64,000 nucleotides of DNA from Rotaria sp. Silwood1 (lineage: Eukaryota > Rotifera > Eurotatoria > Philodinida > Philodinidae), in contig CAJNOP010000038.1 of NCBI GenBank assembly GCA_905250075.1, forward strand, positions 1,327,369 through 1,391,368, read 5' to 3'. The translations under genes and the position numbers were made by a program. The notes beneath the pieces were generated by a model that worked only from the letters and a program-made list of their open reading frames with translations, ran no database searches and was not told the DNA's origin. Numbering within the stretch: position 1 is the stretch's first letter; the number at the start of each line of letters is the position of its first letter. This document shows positions 48,440-60,520 of this stretch, one piece after another.

Positions 48440-49741
48440 TCACATTTCGCGAGAAGAACAATTGAAAACTACTCTACAATACGAGCCAACTTTCACGGTT
48501 TTAGGTGGCTGTGCATATTCGTAGATATCGTGGCAACGTTCGATTTGTCTATGCGAGCCATCGTATTTAAATAATTTTTGGTATGGCTCTGTTCGTCGTC
48601 GATTGGCTAATGCCGAAAATCCACTAGCTGTCAAAATACTTGTATCACATTCCCCCAAGACATAAAAATCGATAACTACTTTAAGAAATCCATGAAGGAG
48701 ATGAATTCTATTAGCTGGACGATCGACATGAATGATTGGACCAGGTATTGTTACAGTTTGACTTGGAAATTGGTGAACTATTTTTGACAATGCTTGGTCA
48801 GAATCACTCGTGACAAAAACTCTTGTATTTCGCATTTTTTGTAATTTCGTTCTATTCAAAAAATTTATTATATCTTCGACGGCTGAAGCTCGATCTCCGA
48901 AACTAGCATCCAATGGATTGGATGGGTTTTGTCCCATACGCAAGTGTATACAAGTGAGCGTGTACCCATTTTCAATATCTTGAAAAATAGGTTGTAATGC
49001 ATTGATAATTTCAAGACTTGGTTGAAATAAAATTTCAAATAAGAAAGGAAATAAACTATGCAAAGTCAGTTTTTCTAAAGGTACATTGAGCAAAAACATA
49101 TCAATTATTGTATTGTTTCGAATACGAGGATTTCGAAATATGTCAGAAACTAAATCCAAATTTGTATATATTTCAATGTCATCATATTTTGCCCAAGTGT
49201 CCATGAATGCTTGATTTCGAATTTGATTCTCAAAGTTAGATTCACTATCAATAGCATGAATGACTATGCGAGAAGAATTCATATTCGACGTATTATTGTC
49301 AAATGTCCAGTTGTAGATATTAGGTAATAAGTAATTTTTGACATCAACTGGATGAGTCATATCAATCATAAATTGACGATTAGAAACCAGTGCTAGAATA
49401 AAACACGTGCTTATTCCACGAAGCCGATCGCCCAAGCCACCACAAAACGATTTACATTTATAGATAAGCTTTGATTCGTTATAATTGCGAAGTCTAGTCC
49501 ACAAAGAACTTATATTGATAGAATGGTAATTATCTTGCAATTGTAGCCATCTGAGTCTATTCCTTCGCATAAACTTCGATTCTAAGGAAATGGATGCGTT
49601 AGAAGAGACAACTTTACGATAAAATTTGAGTGATAATAGTTCAATTGGTCTTGATCCATATAAAAATATCAAAATACTTGCAGTTAATATGACTACGAAA
49701 CAGCACGATTTCGACATTTTTGAAACAAATGCTATTTCCAT
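48440..49741 (-). CDS. Fucosyltransferase-like type II membrane glycosyltransferase (GT-B)
   Basis: Intronless 433-aa protein from ATG 49741. A short cytosolic N-terminus is followed by one hydrophobic anchor (about residues 12-28, CCFVVILTASILIFLYG), typical of Golgi type II enzymes. CKSFCGGLGDRLRGISTCF (96-114) is the donor-side Gly/Arg loop shared by alpha-1,2/alpha-1,6 and O-fucosyltransferase relatives. TCIHLRMGQ (263-271) corresponds to the conserved HxR motif I that binds GDP-fucose. VFVTSDS and a later SGFSALA fit motifs II and III. Several N-glycosylation sequons and paired Cys agree with a lumenal domain. It is expected to add fucose to glycans in the Golgi; linkage cannot be told. 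The closest named families are GT11/GT37/GT65-type. Confidence 0.78.
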   Translation of the reverse strand: MEIAFVSKMSKSCCFVVILTASILIFLYGSRPIELLSLKFYRKVVSSNASISLESKFMRRNRLRWLQLQDNYHSINISSLWTRLRNYNESKLIYKCKSFCGGLGDRLRGISTCFILALVSNRQFMIDMTHPVDVKNYLLPNIYNWTFDNNTSNMNSSRIVIHAIDSESNFENQIRNQAFMDTWAKYDDIEIYTNLDLVSDIFRNPRIRNNTIIDMFLLNVPLEKLTLHSLFPFLFEILFQPSLEIINALQPIFQDIENGYTLTCIHLRMGQNPSNPLDASFGDRASAVEDIINFLNRTKLQKMRNTRVFVTSDSDQALSKIVHQFPSQTVTIPGPIIHVDRPANRIHLLHGFLKVVIDFYVLGECDTSILTASGFSALANRRRTEPYQKLFKYDGSHRQIERCHDIYEYAQPPKTVKVGSYCRVVFNCSSREM

Positions 49742-50299
49742 GATCTATAATTACACAAAAAGATGTCAAGGATCTTTACGGAGTAAGCTCAAACAAACTC
49801 TCTTTAGGGTGAAGAGACTGTATAATTCGTTCTATAGCAGTAGACACGGCATGCCAAATGTAATGTAGCAAATCTAATGTTATGAAGCATCAATACTACA
49901 GAGTTTTCAGACAATTATGTTACTTGTGTGTGCTGTCCATCACATCATATGTTCACATGGTCTTGTGTAAATGTCATTGAATGTTGGTCAGAGAAATCAT
50001 GAATTATCCTTTCGTGTTGCATATGACTAAGAAGTTCTCGCTGCATCTTTTCTTACATAAGAATTTTTGATGAACAATAATATTCGACTGCAAATCAGAG
50101 CAACAATAAAAATACTCATAAAAACGCGTCGAAATTTTAACAAAAATAAAACTATCAAAATGTGTGATTTTTACGATTTTAGTTTCATTTAAGAAGTTTA
50201 ATGCGTTTTTACGCATTCGGTTTTTGAATAGAGTGCATCTCTATCGAGAAAATTCATATTTTATAGATTGGAGCTGGTTGAAGTACCGTTTAAGTGAAT

Positions 50300-50480
50300 C
50301 TTTAGTTATTTCAATCTTGTTACCATCTGGTAACAAATAACTTATTAGTTTAATTTTGATTCATTGAAACCTATATCAAATTTAGAATTGCTTTAGGTAT
50401 TAAATTTGATATACATTTTTATAAGTTAAAACCAAATTAATCAGTCACTTCTTACAAGATGGTAACACGATTGAACCGGT
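50300..50480. repeat. About 180-bp imperfect palindrome
   Basis: TTCAATCTTGTTACCATC (50309-50326) recurs inverted as GATGGTAACACGATTGAA (50458-50475). The centre holds a perfect 13-bp inverted pair, TATATCAAATTTA and TAAATTTGATATA. It resembles a small fold-back MITE, but no clear target duplication was identified. Confidence 0.65.
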
Positions 50481-51753
50481 ATAAGACTTATCTAAATTAT
50501 CCTTCAAGCCAACCGAATCTATGAAATATGATTGTCCGCTCTGGAAAGACACTCAATTCAAAAATCGAACGTTTAATAACATGTAATGGTATAGGATAAA
50601 AGGTATTCTAATTATAAGAAGTTCCTCTAATTACTACGCTTTTTGCGAAAGCGCCATGTATAAAGATTCATTACATTGATTTCGGGCCATTTTGAGTTTT
50701 ATTATATTTTAAAGATATACTAAGTTAGGCAGACAGACAAAAATATACATTTGTAACATCTACGGTCTCATCCAAGGTTTACTATTCTTCATTAACATCA
50801 TTATTAAGTGAGTTTTTAGAAAACATGGTAAATTTGTTCAAAAATTTACTTTCTACTCTTTTTTATTAAATTTTACTCTTTAACATAAATTCTTTATTTG
50901 TGTTCAACTTTATATATTCGAAAAATACAAAAAAAAATCAAAATGGACCGAAAACTTATTAATGATATCTAACTATGGCTGTTTGTTTCTTCCGAGAATA
51001 ATTCGAATTATAATGTAAATGTGCCTCCAACAGCATTAGATAAATTTGAAAATAGATGAAAAAAAATCACGCCAGCACTTGCCTCTCGCAGAAAAAAAAA
51101 TGAATTATAAATGAAATAGAGCTGTCATTTAACTATGACAGAAAGGCAGAAAAAAGTTATTCGGATTTTAATTTATAAACAAGATAGGACTACTCTATAG
51201 GGAGAGCAACAAAGCAGAAATGAAATCTTTTCACTATATTTTTGATTCAGTTATTAATGTTGGTGTAGTCATTGTCATCTCATCGGCTTTTCATTTTTTT
51301 CATAACTGAAAGCCGTCAACCTCAAAACTGTTTCAAGAAAAGCACTTTTCACCACCTAATGGACCGTTTATTTCAGCGTCGTGGTTCATGCTCGCCTTTG
51401 TGTACATGGTAATTTCAACAGTCATAGGATAGTCCTATCTCATTTATCAATTATAATTTTGAAATAATCTTTTTCTGCCAACAGGAGCCCTAATATTTTT
51501 TTTCAAGATTCTCATTTATAGTCGAACTCGACTTAGGCAGCTACTCGCTAACTGATATTAGAGAAATAAAACTCATAGAAATACACTTTTTTGATTTCAA
51601 AGTTGTCACCATAAAAATTATATTTTTATTTGCTTATCTGATAAGGAAATATTATCTTGAACACGCTGTAAAATTCTCTTGCTATTGATTGTAAAAATAG
51701 TAATCAAATCACAGAACTAACAGAAAATATCAAGTAATGCATAATATGAAAAA

Positions 51754-51826
51754 GTGTGTGGGTGTGGGTGTGGGGTGTTGATACCTTCGTTTTCCTTACT
51801 CACACTCACACCAACACCCACACCCT
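51754..51826. repeat. Telomere-like TGTGGG tract facing its complement
   Basis: GTGTGTGGGTGTGGGTGTGG at 51754 onward is followed 22 nt later by CACACTCACACCAACACCCA, an inverted C-rich version. TGTGGG is, from memory, the telomeric repeat reported for bdelloid rotifers. The arms could pair into a hairpin or form a G-quadruplex. Confidence 0.7.
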
Positions 51827-53084
51827 CATATATTTTATTTAGTTTTTTTTTCTATCCCAAACTGATCTGTAGTTCCCAGAACTGTATTTTGAAAAACTTC
51901 TCTCCCTAGTCGCCTACATATCAGTTGTGAACAGGAAAATTTTCAATAAAATATACGAGTTTCTATGCAGTTTTTCACGCTGTCTTCGAATATCGCATCT
52001 ATTGTGCTTTACAACTGTATCATGGCAACGAAAACAGCTAAAAATGTCACTTTTTTATTGAAAAATCATCAAAAACTATTAGAAATTATGAAAATACGAC
52101 CTCCGCTTTGATCCATACGCACCATTTTTTTTCGAATATTTTTTTACCATTTTTGTAGAGAATAAAATATTGCATAACATATATAAAACTCAGCTTGGAA
52201 CTCTCTCATTCTGAAACACAATAGGAGATGCATTGTGTTAAGATGGACGTTTGAGACTTAAAAAAAAGAGACCGTTTTGACTAATGCTGGCATTACAAAA
52301 CCTGAGGTGATAGATATGATAACATATCTAAGTAGCTTATTTTGTTCAGCTTCTAATTCTCTATCTTCTAGTATATTGCATAAAAATTTCAATGATCTGT
52401 TGAGGCGTAATCTGGTACAATTTTAATAGAGTATTGTTCAGTCTTATTTTTGTAATGGAGCGATGACAGTACTAAAAGTCGGTCTTGACTAAGTTTTCAA
52501 AGGAAAGGTACTCTAAGATAAAAGTTCGGAGTTTGTGATTTCGAACATTTAAACAGTAAATGAGCAAAAAAAATAAAAATGTTTTTATCCAATACGTTGC
52601 ATATGGGCATGATACTCGACGGTCTCGCGAATCCTCGCGTAAAAATGTAGGCAGTTTATCCTTGTATCACAGTTACACTTGTTTTTTCTTTTAATAATGT
52701 TTACCTTTAATATATTCAAGCTTACATTAGTTTTTTTGTTCTTTTCATTTGAAAATCTTCACAATTTCCAATGGTTATTCATGTCGAACCAAGAATATAA
52801 TAATTTCAATCACTCTACGAAAAGCCCATCCTCAAGTAAGCAACAGGTTCTTAATGTGATAAGAGTATTAATAATGCATCCAACATCTTTTCCTACTCAA
52901 CTGATGACGAGTTTCTCGATAATATGGAAATAATCACAAGTAAAAGAAAAAATGCTCGCAAATTTCTATGATCACACAAATATCAGAAACATGCTAGGAA
53001 AAATGTAACGATAACTAGGCTACATAGTAAGTAGATCAAAATAAAATTTGAACTTTAAGAAAAATAATACATAAATGACATAAA

Positions 53085-53955
53085 GGTAAATCCGTGGAGT
53101 TCCTACCACTTTTGTGGAAAAAAATTTTTTATTTTATTTTTATAGTCTAGTTAGACGGAACGTCGTCGAAAACGGTCTGAGATACCAATTAAAATGTCTT
53201 TCAACGTTAAAAGTATGGAGATTCAGATCATTTTTTAGGAACACATCAACAAATGCAAGCTGCGAGTAATTCAGAAAGTTTTTTCTTTGATATTTTTACA
53301 TGATACGATAGAGCTCGTCAAGCTCTACAAAACTGTATAGACTAAAAAGATTTTAAACCATTTTTTTGAGACAAAAATTTCAAAAAACTACTTCGAGAAT
53401 GTCAAAAAAAGCGTATTTTTATATGGTAGAAAAGCACTCGATTTTTTCAATAAATTTAGCTTTTCTCATTATTTTGACTTTCTAAGACGTTTGAAAACAT
53501 GCTTATTCGGTGCAGCGTGAAAAACTGAATCAGATGAGCATGTTTCCAAACGTCTTAGAAAATCAAAATAATGAGAAAAGCTAAGTTTATTGAAAAAATC
53601 AAGTGTTTTTCTTTCATATAAAAAACACCCTTTTTCGACGTTCTCGAAGTAGTTTTTTTGAAATTTTTGTCGAAAAAAATTGTTTAAAATTTTTTTAGTA
53701 TATACAGTTTTGTAGAGCTTGACGAGCTCTATCGTATCATGTAAAAATATCAAAGAAAGAACTTGCTGAATTACTCGCAGCTTGCATTTGTTGATGTGTT
53801 CCTAAAACATGATCTGAATCTCCATACTTTTAACGTTGAAAGACATTTTAATTGGTATCTCAGACCGTTTTCGATGACGTTCCGTCTAACTAGACTATAA
53901 AAATAAAATAAAAAAATTGTTTTCCACAAAGTGGTCGAAACCCGGCGGATTCACC
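53085..53955. mobile_element. About 870-bp fold-back (palindromic) element
   Basis: The left end GGTAAATCCGTGGAGTT and the reverse complement of the right end (GGTGAATCCGCCGGGTT) match. The arms remain complementary for nearly 400 bp each. Shared landmarks include the GACGGAACGTC segment, CTCGTCAAGCTCTACAAAAC, CTACTTCGAGAA and AAACGTCTTAGAAA. The unpaired centre near 53505-53540 is only about 30 nt. Flanks CATAAA and CATAAG may be a 6-bp target duplication with one change. The frame at 53469-53753 is a palindrome artefact; no transposase is encoded. Confidence 0.85.
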
Positions 53956-54766
53956 CATAAGCGATCAGAATAAAGATCCTGAAATGCATCAAATCTCAAT
54001 TGACAACTCTGTTTAGATGCGTTGACTTGCATTAAAAAAACCGAAAATAATCAGTTATTCGTGAACGTAGTCGAAGCAGTTCAAGAAATAAAGCGCAAAA
54101 CATGTTTTCTTAACTGATCTTTAAGTATTAATAGGCGTTGTCATCTTTAAACATGGTAAAAATCGTAGAATTCTCTCAGTACATGGATAAACACGCGTAG
54201 ATCTAGAAAATGCTACGCTTTTAACGATAGCGTACCATAAAAAAAGTCGTTTTGACGAAATTCAAACGCGTTTTTTAATGGCCTTGTATAGTTGAGTATA
54301 GCCATCAAATTTATGTTTACAACAGATCTGTTGAAGTGATAGATATCTTAGTGTACGATTGTGGATGCCCGAATGAATAGTAGCAGGTTATTACTTTGTA
54401 AACCGTTGTTTATATTCGAAATATGAATCCAAATGTTCATTCAAATTTTTTGTGAAATAACTAATTTTTTTCCTTGAAAAAACATATTAGAAAGACAGAT
54501 TTCCAATGCGCCTGTAAAAATAGTATAATTTTCTCAGTCGAAGAACGCTAAAAGAAACGGCGTTCAATCGCATGGCAAATAAGCGAGATCAGAGGCACAA
54601 AAAGTAAATGTATTCAGACGACGCTTTAAACAGCTTTAACTGGTAGGTGAACAAGCGTTCTCTCAGAAACTTGTTCAAACAGTGTTTTTAAATGACATTG
54701 TAAGTTGAAAAAACGCACTGTAAGAAAAATATGTGTTGAAACGCGTTAAAATAAAAAAACAACACG
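53956..54766. other. Spacer between two non-autonomous elements
   Basis: AT-rich sequence with no gene recognised. Confidence 0.4.
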
Positions 54767-55506
54767 TGTTTAAGGCCTCCCCCTCAAAAACCGATCTCAG
54801 TCTAAGTACGTCCAAATCGCATGAAATTTTCAGGATATGTTGGGCCTGAAGTGAAGAAGCTATGGTAAAATTTTCAGCCCTGTACTATGATGTTCGAGGG
54901 AGATATCCACCAAACAAACGTCAAAAATATCTGATTTGGCATCCCAAATTTCTCTGTTCAGTCTCATTCTATATATTTTATTTTTTGTTTTTTGTTGGAA
55001 AGAGCATGTCAAGATGCAGTGCATGATAGAGGCGTTTTTTTTTTAAATTCTTACTTTTTAAGTGCAGAAAAGGATCACAAGTTCAATGACTCAAAAAAAC
55101 ACTGTAAAAATGGCGCTCTAATTATATAAGTGTCTATATATATAATAAAAACAAAGCTTTATTTAAAAAAAGGACTCTATCATGCACTGCATCTTGACAC
55201 GCTCTTTCAAACAAAAAAAAATTTAAATACATCACATGGACCTGGACTGAGAAATTTGGGTTGCGCATTTGACATATCATGAACTGAGAAAAAACGAAAA
55301 AGATTTTCGGTTTTTTCCAAAAACAGCTTGTTTTTCGAATAGAGGATGACGGAAATCTTCAGAAATTTTTGGAAAAAAACGAGGTACCGAGTAAAAATTT
55401 TTGTCGTTTATGAGAGATCAGATCACGGGCTATCTTCCCCTGCATTTATCTTAATTTCAATCGTTCTGATGAAAAGTGACTTTTTTGAAGGGGGAGGCCT
55501 CAAACA
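54767..55506. mobile_element. 740-bp non-autonomous element with GGCCTCCCCCT inverted ends
   Basis: TGTTTAAGGCCTCCCCCTCA at the left and the inverse of the right end (TGTTTGAGGCCTCCCCCTTC) form terminal inverted repeats of roughly 20-25 bp. A second, internal inverted pair lies at about 54998-55031 and 55172-55206 (GCATGTCAAGATGCAGTGCA and complement). No convincing target duplication and no transposase frame were seen, so the superfamily is unassigned. Confidence 0.75.
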
Positions 55507-58500
55507 ACAAAAGAGTGTTTTTCGAAACGTTATCGTTCAAACGCTGTTTTTATGTATGTTTGTCATAGGAATTCAAACCCAAAACCGAAAAAGTTTGAGA
55601 GCATGATACATATCCAGCTCTTACACGAATAGAGCACAAGTTTTTTTAATCTATCAAATCATTGAGTAATGATATGTTATGGGAAAGACCACAGCGTCAA
55701 TTAACCAATCCAAATGCAATATTGTTGCACACTGAAGATATTTTTCGAATGTTGTACAACAACAATTGTTCGGATGCGAGACGCTCAACAGAAAATGGAA
55801 GCTAGATCGGTTGACATTCGTACGAATTAGCTTGTCAGTGCAGCTGTAAATTTTTGTCTTTCCTTCACCTACAATTGCCCACAAAAACTCAACACATACC
55901 ACACCTACCTATCCACATTTCCTCTCAAGAATGGCAACTTTCATTTTTATGATTACGCGTTCATCGCTCAATAGGTAGATACGATCTCCATTTTGAAACG
56001 TAATCCAACGACGAGTAATACAAACTAGTTGTGCGACCTACAAACTGAGCAAGAGCTTAGGAGAAAAAAACAAAACACGGAGATTTGCACACATATACTT
56101 TCCCAAATTTACAAATATTTATTCACTACACAATCATAACGCTTATGCGTAAGAAACCATTCTTCTATTGTTTCAACATTTGAAAAACCTTTCAAAACAA
56201 TTCGTATGGGATTAAAATTATAAAATGGCTTTCATTTTGTGTAAAGACTTTCTTTAGATTGATCGTCATACCTAACAATATATCGAAATATTCGTCATGA
56301 CCTGTCACATAGCTCATAAAGGTCATAAACACAATATATATGCGTCCTAATATTCCGAGTAAAACATTAACAATCGTAAATAAGTCATATTTACATGATT
56401 TTCTCCTCAAGACAAAAGATGTAAATGTTTACATATGGATTTGTAAGAATTGTCAGTGATCAAGCCGATCGAAGCAGAATATAATGTATATAAGAGTAAC
56501 ATAAGTTCTGACTCCCTGATGAAATATTTTTTTCTTATATGTTCTTAGAGTGAAAAAGGCTGATATTTATAGTGTATATACTCGATGTCTAGATCTGCTC
56601 TAGGCTAGAATTTAGGCATTTTACTTATTATTGGTACAAAGAGACATGCATTATCAAAATTTTAAAAAATTGAACTATTTTTAGAAATACTCCCATACTT
56701 CTAAGTCTTGATTATGATGTCACACAAAAAGTACTGTTCTAAAAAGAGATTTATAAATCGAAACTCTTCTTAAAAACAATAAATACCATGCATTAATGTT
56801 CATGTATTTGTTCTTCATCTTGATATATCTCTAGCTTCAGTTAATTCGGTATTTTTTACATCATTTGTCGACATTTTTCCGTATTGAATGTTCTACACTT
56901 TTGTATTACTTTTATGTTCCGATTGCAATTCACTAACAATTTTTTTCCTATTCATAGCGGCGACGTTGACAAGTAACAGAACGCAAGATTAACACGTAGT
57001 AAAACAAAACCTACTTTTAATGAATGCGTGATAAAATCACTACAGTTTTTCCTATCCATCATTTTCCTAATAATATTTCAAAACGTCATATGATTTTGAT
57101 AATACTTATACCTTAGTAACACCATTAAGTAGAATGCTCAAATTCTAGCATACAATAGATGTAAACATCTAGTATATACACTATAGATGTCAGTCTCTTT
57201 CACTTCAGGAGCATGAAGAAAAATAATATTTCATGAGGGAATCAGAACATATCTCACACCCTTGATACTAACACTTTTCTGCTCTTTTCAAGAATCACGA
57301 AGAAAATTTCCCTCTTCGATTATTCACTAAGTAGATGTTTAAAAAAACAACTTTTTTCTCTTCATTTGTCGAATCGATTCAATATTTTCTTTCGCTGTCT
57401 GTTGCTACTCTATGTATATGGCGATCCAAGAATTTTTTCACTTATTTTTCTGCTCATTGAAGGTATAATTCACGCCTGTAGAAGAATTTATACTTTTTCT
57501 GATACATGCCATGGTTACCTACAGTCGTCGTTCACTTAAGAATGATATTGAAAGACTTTCAAGAACACGCAGTTGGTACAAATACTTGCATTTTATTGAC
57601 AATGACATCGTATTTTATGTGATGCCATTGAAAAATGAACAACGACAAAATAGTTTGGATTCATGGATTTTTAATGAGAATTATATTAGTTGATATTTTT
57701 TGGAAAAAGAGTATCATATCTATAGCGAATAAAATAATACAACAAACTATTTAAAATTATTCAACCAAACTCAATCCATCCTCTTATCCTGGTAAAACGT
57801 TTGAAGGACAAAGTATTCTTAGATGTAAGGATTTTGTTCGTCAAGACTATCCATCCTATTGAAATTGATTAGGAAAAATATTTTTTAGTACATCATGTAA
57901 CAATAACATAAATCGCCAAAATTCTGAAAAAAATTCGATTAAACATCGCTCACTAAGTTTCTAGATGAAGTATTTATATCGAACTACTATTTAGCCAGAA
58001 TAAGAAGATAATCTATCTTTTTACCTATGGCTATTGGTGTACGATTTCGATAATGACAATTGAAACCAGTCTATATTTTTTAGAGCAGCTAACAAACTCC
58101 AAGAATGATCAACGATCCAACTATTATATAACTTGATAGAAGATCAGCATGATGTAGAGTTTTTATCGTCGAATTGCTTGAAATCATCTTACATACCTAA
58201 TATTCATCATGTTTCAAAATGTGAAAGAGAAAAAATTTTAGTCTCTTCTCCAATCATCTGTTCACTATTTTGGATTGTTTTTTCTAAACGTATATTTGAT
58301 GACTCAAATTAAAATGGGTCGTGGACATAGTGTTGATTTACACATTCACACTAATTATCATGGTGAAAGCACATGATTATTGTTCTTTTTTCTTAAACCA
58401 TTTGATCTTGTTTTATATATATTAAGATTGATTTTACAATGAGATTCCTGCATGTTAAAAGAAAGCATTAGATAAGATCTGTATTGAATATTATTTATAT

Positions 58501-59370
58501 AAAAAGAGATCATGTCAAAACAGATAGAGCGTAACGACAATGCTGAGAAAGACGTTCGTCATTTTATCTTAGAGATTATATCAAATAGAAGGGGATAAAT
58601 AAACGTTTTCTTTTCTTATCATGAAGCATTCTGTATTGCTTTTGCTATCGCAAAAAAGTTTGTTTTTGTAAAATATTATTCATGATCAAAAAAGTTCTTT
58701 TGCTTATGAAGAAATGTGTTAAACATCATTTAATGATCAACTAAAGACAACCGATAGTATAATGAGAATATTAATTCACTTGCGTGTTTGAAATGATTTA
58801 ATAATATAGATTCCATTTGTTGATTATACATAGAAACTATTTTCATACAAAATAACACTTGAGTAATATTGCACAACTGTGTGATATTAGATATAAATAA
58901 GTGAACAAGTTGAATTTTAAGTTGAGGCAAAACTTCACAATTATATACTGAAGATGTATCTGACAATACAAATAAGCTTTTATAGTATCACGATGTTAAA
59001 TGAATGTAATAAACTAGTGGAAAAGTAATTCTGTATTCAAACATTTTCAAAATGATAACATTGCAAAGGGTACTTATAAAAAAAAAAAGATTTTTTACTT
59101 TTCATTTATGCATTTATTTGGCACTTTTAAAATACTTTATTTTAAGACCTCTAGCCAATATACTTTAAATTTATAGCAGTCAGAGTTTATGAATCTTCCT
59201 TCTTTGAATCCTTATGAAGCTGTTCTGACAAGTTCTTTTTGGTTGCATCTGAGAGAAAATTTTATTCAAATTTGAATAGTGAAATCCAACAACTCGTTTA
59301 TTTTATCTTAAGAGAAGATTAGTTCAAAAGATTACGTGCAAAAACAGACAGCAGGACCTAATGTTCCTAC
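55507..59370. other. 3.9-kb gene-poor spacer
   Basis: No gene can be supported. The frame at 57511-57693 (plus, ATG at 57511) looks slightly more protein-like than its surroundings (SWYKYLHFIDNDIVFYVMPL) but matches no family I know and has no convincing partner exon. Frames at 56192-56410 and 58730-58966 (minus) are likewise unassigned. Confidence 0.4.
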
Positions 59371-59669
59371 TAGGAGTGCAACAAGTCCTATTCTTGTACA
59401 TAAAGATTGTATATTTTCCGTAGAAGACCCACCAAATCTAACCAAATCTTTGCGTCGATTATAACCAGATTTATTTGCTCAACTGGATAATGATGTAAAA
59501 TGATCAAATCTTAGAAGAGTCTTGGTTAGATTTAGTCATTTTACACCATTATCGAGTAGAGCAAATAAAACTGATTATATTCGACACAAAGATTTGGTTG
59601 GATTTTGTGGGTCTTCATACCGAAAACTTACAATCTTTATGTAGAAAAATAAGAGTTGTTGCACCCCTA
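59371..59669. mobile_element. 299-bp palindromic hAT-like MITE
   Basis: The left end TAGGAGTGCAACAAGTCC is matched by the inverse of the right end (TAGGGGTGCAACAACTCT). Complementarity continues inward through AAAGATTGTA, GAAGACCCAC, CAACCAAATCTTTG-type words and TTATTTGCTC to the centre near 59520. Outside, GTTCCTAC on the left and GTTCTCAC on the right are an 8-bp target duplication with two changes, the length typical of hAT. No coding capacity. Confidence 0.8.
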
Positions 59670-60154
59670 GTTCTCACTTACGCCTCTCAAGATAGCTCTA
59701 CATAATTATGTACTAGATTGTATTGAATCACCATGTACAAGTTTTTCTCATGTTAATAGTAGTTTGTGTATGCATATGCAAGATTTGTTTTAAATTATTT
59801 GCTTCTTAAAATACTTCATATGTCAATAGTAGCGGCATCGAAAAAATGATTGACATCATATATAGAGTATTGTTCAACAACGACCCATTTATTTATAGAA
59901 TATTATGTCTAATATCGAAAATGTTAAATGGTATCGAATGGACCGATATGCATAAGTTCTAAGAGATAATCATTCGCTCAAAGAAAAATCTAATTAAAAT
60001 CTTAATATAGCATGGAAAATAAGGAAAAGAAAGGCAAAGATTTTTTTTCATGACATGACCTTCAGAATGCTTGTTTACACGACACGCTCCTTCATTTCGC
60101 ATTCTTTCCCCATTGATCTGTTTGCTAATTTTCTAGACATATATCATCAAAGCA

Positions 60155-60520
60155 ATGGCAAATAAACAATGTTTTATCGATCCGAACACTATATGCTTCT
60201 CGAATAAATATGTAACTTGTTATTTAGACCGTCTTGTTATTCACATATATTATTTTCCGATGGATAGTAAAACCATTAAATACAGCGACATTCGTTCGTG
60301 TGACTTACTATCAACAAAAGAACTAGGCTTTATAAAATCGAATACATGGGGTATGGCATTATCGGCCATTTGGTGACATGCCGATTTTCATCGTCGTTCT
60401 CGTGAACATTATATTCTATTAGACACAAATTCGTGGTCCAAGATTGGACTTACCATGGATGACAGTGATACGTCGATAGTTTACTAGTTGATTAAGGAGA
60501 AGTTGCAATCAAATGAATGA
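60155..60520 (+). pseudogene. Small PH-like (bacterial-PH-type) domain protein, decayed by two stops
   Basis: The frame runs 121 codons from ATG 60155 to TGA 60518 and contains TGA at 60374-60376 and TAG at 60485-60487. Ignoring the stops, the sequence has the beta-strand rhythm of a small PH-like domain: VTCYLDRLVIHIYYFP, KTIKYSDIRSCDL, NTWGMALSAIW, EHYILLDTNSW, KIGLTMDDSD. The first stop replaces the second Trp expected in a WW pair before HADFHRR. The second probably replaces Gln (CAG). Protein-like pattern resumes immediately after each stop, and neither has splice signals. Related small PH-like proteins occur in bacteria and fungi; the family call is tentative, the pseudogene call is firmer. 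Confidence 0.6.

Larger units (their letters stand above)
49742..53084. other. 3.3-kb gene-poor AT-rich spacer
   Basis: No gene recognised. It contains a 190-bp palindrome at 50300-50480 and a telomere-like G-rich/C-rich pair at 51754-51826, described separately. Short frames (50004-50216, 52679-52933) have no family resemblance. Confidence 0.5.

Noticed and set aside
53469-53753. 94-codon minus-strand frame
   Set aside because: It lies in the arm of the 870-bp palindrome and is an artefact of it.
57511-57693. 60-codon plus-strand frame
   Set aside because: Has an ATG and protein-like composition, but no family, splice partner or conservation evidence.
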